Shown: piece after piece, positions 1 to 6,849 of the stretch | Layout of the letters: every line of letters begins with the position of its first letter | Numbering within the stretch: the stretch's first letter is position 1 | From: Flavobacterium sp. | Lineage (GTDB): Bacteria > Bacteroidota > Bacteroidia > Flavobacteriales > Flavobacteriaceae | Length of the DNA: 13,880 nucleotides | Direction of reading: 5' to 3' | Assembly (NCBI GenBank): GCA_023253295.1 | Contig: JALRGZ010000246.1 | Location: forward strand, 1-13,880 | The notes under the pieces: generated by a model | The model's input: only the letters and a program-made list of their open reading frames with translations | Database searches by the model: none | What the model was told of the DNA's origin: nothing | Program-made: the position numbers and the translations under genes

Positions 1-156
1 GGTGAAAATAAAGCAGCTCATAAAATACAAAAAATAGAAATGCTGGGAAGTAAAGAAAAAATTTTATGGAAACAATATTCAGATTCTTTGGTAATTATGA
101 AACCAAAGAGCATTCCGAATAAAATTGCGGTTGTATTTAAAATAAAAAGGAAATAG
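1..156 (+). CDS. C-terminal end of a probable GH29 alpha-L-fucosidase (5' end outside window)
   Basis: Frame 1 is open from the window edge to a TAG at 154-156 and gives 51 residues. The peptide contains IEMLGSKEKILWKQ followed by SLVIMKP and ends IAVVFKIKRK. This matches the pattern I know from the C-terminal beta-sandwich of GH29 fucosidases: a 'LLG..ekl.WkQ' strand, then 'gLvI.lP', then a final 'A..fKI'. The catalytic domain is not in the window, so catalytic residues cannot be checked. The gene lies 77 bp upstream of a GH2 beta-galactosidase on the same strand, which fits a fucosidase in the same operon. The C-terminal beta-domain of another glycosidase family remains possible. The family call rests on this short tail only. 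Confidence 0.55.
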   Translation, partial: GENKAAHKIQKIEMLGSKEKILWKQYSDSLVIMKPKSIPNKIAVVFKIKRK

Positions 157-233
157 AAATTTACACATTGACTTTTATGTTTTAGACGAGACGATATATG
201 CATAAAAGTACAGGAGAATTATTAAGATAAAAA

Positions 234-3200
234 ATGGATAGATATACGAATACATCAAATTATAAGCTAAAGGGATTGGTATTAGGAATAGTATTTTTCT
301 CCATAAACTTTTCCTATGCCCAGAGTCTTCCTGATTGGGAAAACCCGGATATTAACGGTATAAATAAGGAAAAGCCTCATGCTTATGGTTTTTTGTCAGA
401 AACAAAAACAGCTAATTCGATGGTTCAGTCGCTTAACGGTATCTGGAAATTCAAATGGTCTCCCAATCCGCAATCTCGTCCAATGGATTTTTACAGGAAC
501 GATTATTCAGCGGAAAACTGGGATAATATTTTGGTTCCGGGAAACTGGGAACTTCAGGGATATGGAACGCCAATTTATGTAAATATTGATTATCCGTTTA
601 AACCTGATTTTCCTAAAGTTACTAACGAACCGGCTAAGTATTTTACAAGTTATCTTGAGCGAAATCCTGTTGGAAGTTATATTACTTCTTTTACTATTCC
701 TGAAAACTGGAATCATAAACAACTATTTATCAATTTTGGAGGCGTACAATCGGCATTTTATATTTGGATAAATGGACAAAAGGTGGGGTATAGCGAAAAT
801 TCAATGTCACCGGCCGAGTTTGACATCACAAAATATATCCATCAAGGAGAAAATAAGTTAGCTGTTGAAGTCTATAAGTGGTGCGATGGAAGCTACTTGG
901 AAGATCAGGATATGTGGCGTTTAGGCGGAATTTTCAGAGATGTTGATTTAATTGCCCGACCAAAAACGTATATCAGCGATTTTTTTGTTAAAGCTGAGCC
1001 GGACAAATCGCTTACTGATGCTGATATTGCTATCGATCTGAATATTGATAATCGTTCAGACCAAGATACTAAAGGATTACATATTGTTGCCGAAGTTTCA
1101 GGATTTTCAGCACGGGGTGAATGGGTTGATCTTAAATTTATAGGAAAAGTCCTGCTTATTAAAAAATCAAAACAAGTATCCATCTCCTTAAATTCTTTGA
1201 TAAAATATCCTAAATTATGGTCTGCTGAAACGCCGGATTTATATCATCTCAAGTTACAGCTAAAAAACAACAAGAACGACATTGTTGATAAGGCCGAATG
1301 TTATTTTGGTGTGCGTAAGATTGAAATTCGCGGCGATGTATTTTATGTCAACAATAAAGCAGTTAAACTCAAAGGTGTGAACCGTCATGAGCAACATCCA
1401 CGTACAGGTAAACATGTAAGTTGCAGTACCATGATTCGTGACCTCGAGTTGATGAAACAGGCCAACATTAATATGATACGTACCTGTCATTATCCTGATG
1501 ACCCTTTGTTTTATGAACTTTGTGATAAATACGGATTTTATGTCATGGACGAAGCTAATCAGGAATCACATGGTTTTGGTATTGGAAATAAGGAAATAGG
1601 CGATAACCCAATGTGGAAAAAGTCGCATGTGGAAAGAGCAGTTTCATTGGTACAGCGTGATAAAAACCATCCCAGCGTTATTTTTTGGTCATTAGGAAAT
1701 GAAGGAGGTAAGGGACAAAATCTTGCTGCTATGGCTGATACTATAAAAAAAATGGATTCAAGCCGATTGCTTTATTCTGATTCGGATCGAAGTGTCTCGG
1801 CTATTTATGACGAAGGTTATCTGCACCCTGAGGATTTGAAAAAATTAGGCGAAAAAATAACTGACAGACCGGTATTTATGCGTGAATATGCACATGTTAT
1901 GGGGAATTCCGGAGGGAATTTACAGGAATACTGGGATGTAATTTATGCCGACTCAAGTCTTACCGGTGCTGCTATCTGGGAATGGGTTGATCAGGGACTG
2001 GCAAAGAAAAAGGATGGCTCTCCTTTAAAACTTACCGAACACCCTGATGATTATCGATTAAAAGATGATGAATTTTGGGCTTATGGCGGTGATTTTGGAG
2101 ATAAACCAAATGACGGTACTTTCAGTGTCAAGGGGTTGGTTTCATCTGACAGAAAACCACATCCTCATTATTTTGAGGTACAAAAAGTATATCAGCCTGT
2201 AGTATTTCAGTTTGTAAATGATAAGGAGATTACAATTAAAGTAACCAATCATTTTGATTTCCTTCCACTTAGCAATTTTGACTTTGAATACGAATACATG
2301 TCAAATGGGAAATCTTTACAAAAAGGCAAGTTCAACTGTGATGCCATTTTGCCGGGGACATCTTCCGATATAATTATTCCTTCACTGCAAGTGAAAGCAG
2401 CAGATATTTCTTCGGAAATAAATTTAAATATTTATGCAAGACTCAAGACTGCGACTCTTTGGGCAGAGGAAGGTTTTTGTATTGCACGGGAACAATTTGT
2501 TATAAAACCATACAGTTGGGATAAAATAGTTTCAGTTGAAAAATCGGTATTGCTAACAGAATCGGCTTCTGAAATTGAGTTAAAAGCCGGAAAAATGATT
2601 TTTATTTTTGACCGAAAAAATGGTTCATTGGTAAGTTGGAAAGCGAACGGACAAGAGCTGCTGAAAGGAAGCCTTGAGCCTTATTTCTGGAAAACGCCCA
2701 ATGAGAATCAAAGAAGAAGTGGTTATGTTGAAGAATTTGCCAAATGGAAAAATGCAGCAGAAAACAGGGTTGTCAAAAATGTAGCTATAGTTAAAAAGGG
2801 CAACTTAACTTCGGTTAACTTTGATATAAATCTGCCAACAATAGGAGCCAATTATACGTTGAATTACCAATTAAACGGTGAGGGAAAATTACAAGTAGAA
2901 GCTTCCTATGTACCTTTGGTTGATACGATTCCGTTGATTCCTAAATTTGGTATGAGACTTCGTATACCTGAAAATTATAGTACCATTGACTGGTATGGAA
3001 GAGGTCCGAGTGAAAATTACCCGGATAGAAAAACTGCTTCATTGCTTGGAAAATATCATTCCGAATTAGAAAATTTTGTAGTTCGCTACCCTGTGCCTCA
3101 AGATAATGCAAATCGTTGTGATGTTCGCTGGTTTTCTTTTGGTACACAAAACGGAAATAGTATTAAGGTAAAAGCTTTACAACCATTAAATTTTCGTGCA

Positions 3201-3407
3201 TGGCCTTATACAGAAGATGATTTAGAGATTGCCAAACACGATTATCAGCTCCCAAAACGTGATTTTATTAACCTAAATATCGATTTGAATATTCATGGAG
3301 TGGGTGGTGATGATTCCTGGGGAGCTAAAACAATGGAAAAATATACCAATTCCGGTAATAAACCCTATAGTTTTGGTTTTATTATGGAATATGTTAATGA
3401 ATTGTAG
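234..3407 (+). CDS. LacZ-type GH2 beta-galactosidase, secreted
   Basis: Predicted retaining exo-beta-galactosidase of family GH2, 1057 residues, close to E. coli LacZ in length and domain order. A signal peptide covers about residues 1-29, with a cleavage site at SYA|Q30, so the enzyme is probably periplasmic. LPDWENPDINGINKEKPHA opens the mature protein and is typical of this group. Rough domains: sugar-binding jelly roll 58-240, Ig-like 245-360, TIM barrel 362-650, linker beta domain 665-750, and the beta-galactosidase small-chain domain about 775-1057. The acid/base is Glu490 in WSLGNEGGKG and the nucleophile is Glu551 in MREYAHVMGNS. GVNRHEQHP (381-389) and DEANQESHG (439-447) match LacZ substrate and Mg-site segments. 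GDDSW near the end places Trp1029 where LacZ has its active-site Trp. ATG 234 is the only start that keeps the signal peptide. The 3' end is partly duplicated downstream at 4186-4335. Beta-galactosidase is likely; the exact linkage is unknown. Confidence 0.93.
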   Translation: MDRYTNTSNYKLKGLVLGIVFFSINFSYAQSLPDWENPDINGINKEKPHAYGFLSETKTANSMVQSLNGIWKFKWSPNPQSRPMDFYRNDYSAENWDNILVPGNWELQGYGTPIYVNIDYPFKPDFPKVTNEPAKYFTSYLERNPVGSYITSFTIPENWNHKQLFINFGGVQSAFYIWINGQKVGYSENSMSPAEFDITKYIHQGENKLAVEVYKWCDGSYLEDQDMWRLGGIFRDVDLIARPKTYISDFFVKAEPDKSLTDADIAIDLNIDNRSDQDTKGLHIVAEVSGFSARGEWVDLKFIGKVLLIKKSKQVSISLNSLIKYPKLWSAETPDLYHLKLQLKNNKNDIVDKAECYFGVRKIEIRGDVFYVNNKAVKLKGVNRHEQHPRTGKHVSCSTMIRDLELMKQANINMIRTCHYPDDPLFYELCDKYGFYVMDEANQESHGFGIGNKEIGDNPMWKKSHVERAVSLVQRDKNHPSVIFWSLGNEGGKGQNLAAMADTIKKMDSSRLLYSDSDRSVSAIYDEGYLHPEDLKKLGEKITDRPVFMREYAHVMGNSGGNLQEYWDVIYADSSLTGAAIWEWVDQGLAKKKDGSPLKLTEHPDDYRLKDDEFWAYGGDFGDKPNDGTFSVKGLVSSDRKPHPHYFEVQKVYQPVVFQFVNDKEITIKVTNHFDFLPLSNFDFEYEYMSNGKSLQKGKFNCDAILPGTSSDIIIPSLQVKAADISSEINLNIYARLKTATLWAEEGFCIAREQFVIKPYSWDKIVSVEKSVLLTESASEIELKAGKMIFIFDRKNGSLVSWKANGQELLKGSLEPYFWKTPNENQRRSGYVEEFAKWKNAAENRVVKNVAIVKKGNLTSVNFDINLPTIGANYTLNYQLNGEGKLQVEASYVPLVDTIPLIPKFGMRLRIPENYSTIDWYGRGPSENYPDRKTASLLGKYHSELENFVVRYPVPQDNANRCDVRWFSFGTQNGNSIKVKALQPLNFRAWPYTEDDLEIAKHDYQLPKRDFINLNIDLNIHGVGGDDSWGAKTMEKYTNSGNKPYSFGFIMEYVNEL
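3322..3392 (+). repeat. 71-bp perfect direct repeat, copy A (inside the GH2 3' end)
   Basis: This segment is identical base for base to 4247-4317, at an offset of 925 bp. It encodes the stretch from AKTMEKYTNSGN to FIMEY near the C-terminus of the intact GH2 enzyme. The 61 bp before it (3261-3321) align without gaps to 4186-4246 at 45/61 identity. Similarity stops within a few bases after the repeat. The two copies bracket the FISUMP lipoprotein gene. Confidence 0.97.
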
Positions 3408-3456
3408 CCGATCGTAATTTGAATAAAAATATTATTCATATAATTAAACTTTAAGA

Positions 3457-4164
3457 ATGAAAAAAGGAACCAGGTTTTTGATTAACCGATACCTGTTAAT
3501 AATAGTATTGGCAGTAGTTACGAGTAGTTGTGAAAAAGATGAAGTTGTAAAAAGTGATATTAGTTTCCAGACTTTTACCGATTCCCGTGATGGGAATGTT
3601 TATAAAACTATAAAAATTGGTAACCAGATATGGATGGCTGAAAACCTGAAATATTTACCCACTGTTTCCGATCCTGGAATAATTTCAGCAGAAATGCCAA
3701 CTTATTATGTTTATGGTTATAGTGGTACTAGTTTAGCTGGAGCCAAAGGTTCATTTAATTATGGAGCTTATGGTGTTTTGTATAATTGGGCGGCAGCCAA
3801 AGTCGCCTGTCCTGCTGGCTGGCATTTACCCACTAATGAGGAATGGATACAATTAATAGATTATTTAGGAGGTAAAGTTGTTAGTGGTACTAAGTTAAAA
3901 GAAACTGGCATAATGCATTGGCAAACAACTTCCCCTGATGTAACTAATGAAACAGGGTTCACTGCTCTTCCGGGCGGTTTTAGAAATTTCGATGGGACAT
4001 TCCAAAGCACCGGTTACAGGGGCTATTGGTGGAGTGCAACGGAAGGAGATGATCCCTATAGCGCATGGTACATTCACCTGAGTTATAATGCTGGTGGTTT
4101 AAGTATGGACTCATTTAACTATGTTAAATTTGCGGGTATTTCTGTTCGTTGTGTGAAGGATTAG
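3457..4164 (+). CDS. FISUMP-domain (Fib_succ_major) lipoprotein, function unknown
   Basis: A 235-residue lipoprotein. The N-terminus has basic residues, a hydrophobic stretch (about 13-21) and a lipobox VTSSC with lipidated Cys25. The following EKDE is acidic, like the lipoprotein export signal that sends Bacteroidota lipoproteins to the cell surface. The rest is one FISUMP domain (Fibrobacter succinogenes major paralogous domain): DGNVYKTIKIGNQIWMAENL (45-64), CPAGWHLPTNEEW (118-130), ETGFTALPGGFR (165-176), GYWWSAT (189-195) and a terminal SVRCVKD. Cys118 and Cys232 are placed to form a disulfide, which is inference. The domain has no established catalytic role. Its 'WHLPTNEEW' and 'GG.R' elements resemble the formylglycine-generating-enzyme/C-type-lectin fold, so a binding or structural role is plausible but unproven. 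It sits 49 bp after one GH2 gene, and a GH2 remnant begins 21 bp after its stop. It is the only non-glycosidase and the only lipoprotein in the window, so it looks like an insertion into the enzyme operon. Confidence 0.88.
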   Translation: MKKGTRFLINRYLLIIVLAVVTSSCEKDEVVKSDISFQTFTDSRDGNVYKTIKIGNQIWMAENLKYLPTVSDPGIISAEMPTYYVYGYSGTSLAGAKGSFNYGAYGVLYNWAAAKVACPAGWHLPTNEEWIQLIDYLGGKVVSGTKLKETGIMHWQTTSPDVTNETGFTALPGGFRNFDGTFQSTGYRGYWWSATEGDDPYSAWYIHLSYNAGGLSMDSFNYVKFAGISVRCVKD

Positions 4165-4185
4165 TTAATTTGATCTATCATTATT

Positions 4186-4335
4186 GACTTTATCAATAGA
4201 TACATTGATTTAAAAATTTATGAAATGGTTGGTGATGATTTCTGGTGAGCTAAAACAATGGAAAAATATACCAATTCCGGTAATAAACCCTATAGTTTTG
4301 GTTTTATTATGGAATATATTGAGAAAAAGCAATAG
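4186..4335 (+). pseudogene. Remnant of the 3' end of a second LacZ-type GH2 gene
   Basis: Read from GAC at 4186, this frame gives DFINRYIDLKIYEMVGDDFW, then a TGA stop (4246-4248), then AKTMEKYTNSGN and onwards to FIMEYIEKKQ and a TAG at 4333-4335. It aligns without gaps to residues 1010-1052 of the intact GH2 encoded at 234-3407, including the conserved GDD.W of the small-chain domain. The TGA stands where the intact gene has GGA (Gly1030). No homology is visible upstream of 4186, where the frame contains another TGA (4171-4173), and there is no start codon for a useful product. The 5' part (4186-4246) is about 74% identical to the intact gene, while 4247-4317 is 100% identical. The last few codons (IEKKQ instead of VNEL) differ, so this copy had its own 3' end. 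It fits the scar of a tandem or recombined GH2 gene and is unlikely to be expressed as a working protein. Confidence 0.88.
4247..4317 (+). repeat. 71-bp perfect direct repeat, copy B (inside the GH2 remnant)
   Basis: Identical to 3322-3392. It begins with the second base of the premature TGA codon, so the stop mutation itself lies just outside the repeat. A crossover between the copies would therefore delete 925 bp, including the whole FISUMP gene. It would leave a GH2 frame without the stop, ending EYIEKKQ. Confidence 0.97.
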
Positions 4336-4389
4336 TTTTTTAAAAACGACTCCTGGTGATTAGGAATAATATAAAATTGAATAAAATAA

Positions 4390-6825
4390 ATGAACGGCTT
4401 AAACAAATACAAAAAACAATATTTTACAAATCGAATAGTATTGGTATTCATGCTATTTGCAAGCTTTTTTTTGAGTTATGCCCAAAACGGAACAGAAAGA
4501 AAACAGTTATTTGATTATGACTGGAAATTCTTTTTAGGTGATGTTTCTGAAGCCAAAGCAAACGATTTTAATGATGACAACTGGCAAAAACTTGATTTAC
4601 CTCACGACTGGAGTATTGAAGGAAAAGTAAATCCTAAAAATCCAACAAAAGGTGCTGGAGGATATTTCCCAACCGGTATAGGTTGGTACCGAAAAACTTT
4701 TTATGTGCCTAAGGAATGGGCAGAAAAAAAAGCAGCTATTTATTTTGAAGGTGTTTATATGAATTCTGAAGTTTTTATTAACGGAAAATCGCTTGGTGTT
4801 CATCCGTATGGCTACACATCGTTCAGTTATGATCTTACATCGTATCTGAATTTCGGAAAAGAAAATGTTATTGCTGTAAAAGTGGATAATTCCCAACAGG
4901 TTAATAGCCGTTGGTACAGTGGTTCCGGAATCTATCGTCATGTTTGGATGATGGTTACGAATCCCGTACATGTTGCTCAATGGGGGACATCTGTCACGAC
5001 TCCTGCGGTCTCTTCAAAAAAGGCAACCGTACAGGTGAAAACGATGGTTAAAAACGAAACCGCATCAAGCCAGAGTATTGTTGTAAAAAGCATTCTTTGG
5101 AATAAAAATTCAAAAAACACAGGAAAAACCCAGATGCAAATTGAGATTCCTGCCAACAGTGAAAAGGAAATATCTCAAACCATAAACGTCTCAAATCCTT
5201 TGCTTTGGACACCTGAAACGCCACAATTATATCAAGTCCAAATTCAGGTAGTAAAAGATAAAAAAGTACTTGACGATACTAAAACCAATTTTGGTATCCG
5301 TTCCCTAAAATTTACTGCTGAAAATGGATTTCAATTGAATGGGAAAACAGTTCAACTAAACGGTGGTTGTATACATCATGATAATGGTTGCTTAGGTGCT
5401 GCTGCTTTTGACCGTGCCGAAGAGCGAAAAGTGGAGTTGCTCAAAGCGGGTGGATACAATGCAGTGAGGAGTTCTCACAACCCGCCTTCAGAAGCTTTTT
5501 TGGATGCCTGCGACAGATTAGGTTTATTGGTAATGGACGAGTCGTTTGATTGTTGGAAAGTTGGGAAAAACAATAACGATTATTCTAAATATTTCAACGA
5601 ATGGTGGAATCGTGATTTAGATGCAATGCTATTGCGTGATCGCAATCATCCTTCGATTTTCATGTGGAGTATAGGTAACGAAATACCGGAACGAGCCGAT
5701 CCTGAAGCTGTAAAAACGGCTCAAATGCTTATTAATGCATTAAAGAAAATAGATAATACCCGTCCTGTAACATCAGCTATTGTAGATAATGGTAAGGATT
5801 GGTCAGTTTTTGATCCGCTTATGGCAGTACACGATGTTGCCGGATATAATTATCATTTGAATAGTGCGCCAGACGATCATAAAAGAGTTCCTTCGCGAAT
5901 AATTGTGCATACAGAATCCTATCCTAAAGATGCTTTTAATAATTGGAAATTGGTAAAGGAAAACAAGTATGTAATTGGCGATTTTGTTTGGACAGCGATA
6001 GATTATCTCGGTGAAGCAGGTATTGGTAGAACTTATTATTCTGGCGAAACACCCGGAGAAAATTGGGATAATGATATGTTTCCTATTCATGCTGCGTATT
6101 GTGGTGATATAGATTTGATTGGATGGAGAAAACCTGTTTCACATTACAGAAGCATGTTGTATAATAATAACCAAAAATTATACATGGCAGTTCGTGAACC
6201 AGCCCCGGAACCACTGGAAATTAAAGAAACCTGGTGGTCGGTATATCCAACCTGGGAAAGCTGGACTTGGCCTGGATTTGAAGGAAGAAATATTGATGTT
6301 GAGGTGTATTCTAAATATCCAAAGGTAAGACTGTATTTGGATAACAAACTTATAGGCGAAAAGGCAACAACTCAAGATCAGCAGTTTAAAGCGACTTTTA
6401 CAATACCTTATTCATCAGGAAAACTTAAAGCTGTTGGCATGGAAAATGAGAAGGAAATGGAATCAACCATTCTTCAAACTGCTGGTGATGCTACAAAAAT
6501 AAAATTGTCTGCCGACCGAAGAGAAATACTGGCAAATGGACAGGATTTGTCATTCATTACCGTTGAAATAACGGATAAAGATGGAATAATTCAACCGAAT
6601 GCCACAAATCGTTTGCATTTCAAAATTAATGGTTCTGGTGTAATTGCAGGAGTGGATAATGCAAACATCAAAGATACTGATACTTATGTAAGCGATACGC
6701 GTAAAGCATGGAAGGGTAAGGTATTGGTCGTGATAAAAAGTACTCATGATGCTGGTGATATTAAACTAACGGTTAGTTCTCCAACTTTGGAAGAAACAGC
6801 AATAAATATTAAAACGGTTAAATAG
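4390..6825 (+). CDS. GH2 beta-galactosidase, DUF4982/GalB type, secreted
   Basis: An 811-residue GH2 enzyme of the kind common in Bacteroidota PULs, with a different build from the LacZ-type gene upstream. The signal peptide ends at SYA|Q32. Rough domains: sugar-binding jelly roll 38-195, Ig-like 200-305, TIM barrel 306-600, a DUF4982-like beta domain about 625-700, and a final Ig-like GH2 C-terminal domain about 705-811. LPHDWSIEG (70-78) and GIGWYRKTF (97-105) are usual N-terminal motifs. The acid/base is Glu431 in MWSIGNEIPER and the nucleophile is Glu509 in VHTESYPKDAF. NAVRSSHNPPS and LGLLVMDESFDCW mark barrel strands leading to the active site. The ATG at 4390 follows an AT-rich leader (ataaaataa), 54 bp after the GH2 remnant. 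GH97 follows after 24 bp, so the two are almost certainly co-transcribed. Known enzymes of this architecture remove terminal beta-galactose, for example from xyloglucan side chains; other beta-glycosides cannot be excluded. Confidence 0.92.
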   Translation: MNGLNKYKKQYFTNRIVLVFMLFASFFLSYAQNGTERKQLFDYDWKFFLGDVSEAKANDFNDDNWQKLDLPHDWSIEGKVNPKNPTKGAGGYFPTGIGWYRKTFYVPKEWAEKKAAIYFEGVYMNSEVFINGKSLGVHPYGYTSFSYDLTSYLNFGKENVIAVKVDNSQQVNSRWYSGSGIYRHVWMMVTNPVHVAQWGTSVTTPAVSSKKATVQVKTMVKNETASSQSIVVKSILWNKNSKNTGKTQMQIEIPANSEKEISQTINVSNPLLWTPETPQLYQVQIQVVKDKKVLDDTKTNFGIRSLKFTAENGFQLNGKTVQLNGGCIHHDNGCLGAAAFDRAEERKVELLKAGGYNAVRSSHNPPSEAFLDACDRLGLLVMDESFDCWKVGKNNNDYSKYFNEWWNRDLDAMLLRDRNHPSIFMWSIGNEIPERADPEAVKTAQMLINALKKIDNTRPVTSAIVDNGKDWSVFDPLMAVHDVAGYNYHLNSAPDDHKRVPSRIIVHTESYPKDAFNNWKLVKENKYVIGDFVWTAIDYLGEAGIGRTYYSGETPGENWDNDMFPIHAAYCGDIDLIGWRKPVSHYRSMLYNNNQKLYMAVREPAPEPLEIKETWWSVYPTWESWTWPGFEGRNIDVEVYSKYPKVRLYLDNKLIGEKATTQDQQFKATFTIPYSSGKLKAVGMENEKEMESTILQTAGDATKIKLSADRREILANGQDLSFITVEITDKDGIIQPNATNRLHFKINGSGVIAGVDNANIKDTDTYVSDTRKAWKGKVLVVIKSTHDAGDIKLTVSSPTLEETAINIKTVK

Positions 6826-6849
6826 TAATAAGAATAATTAATATTTCAA

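Noticed and set aside
157..233. Possible promoter or Shine-Dalgarno site before the first full GH2 gene (AGGAG at 212-216)
   Set aside because: AGGAG ends 17 bp before the ATG, too far for a typical ribosome binding site, and Bacteroidota rarely rely on one. No TTTG/TAnnTTTG promoter pair was found.
3421..3437. Inverted repeat GAATAA / TTATTC with a 5-base loop, just after the first GH2 gene
   Set aside because: The stem is six bp, almost all A/T, and no T-run follows. It is too weak for a terminator and expected by chance in such AT-rich spacers.
4335..4347. GTTTTTTAAAAAC, nearly self-complementary, after the GH2 remnant
   Set aside because: There is no loop, no GC stem and no following T-tract, so it cannot form a useful terminator hairpin. 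It is more likely AT-rich spacer.
3408..4389. FISUMP gene as cargo of an insertion sequence or integron-like cassette
   Set aside because: No transposase, integrase, terminal inverted repeats or short target duplication can be seen. The only flanking repeat is GH2 coding sequence, which points to homologous recombination instead.
4597..4980. Open antisense frame of about 127 codons opposite the second GH2 gene
   Set aside because: It lies fully inside a well-supported GH2 coding region, encodes no recognisable motif and has no leader. It is a shadow of the real gene, like the other antisense frames in the window.
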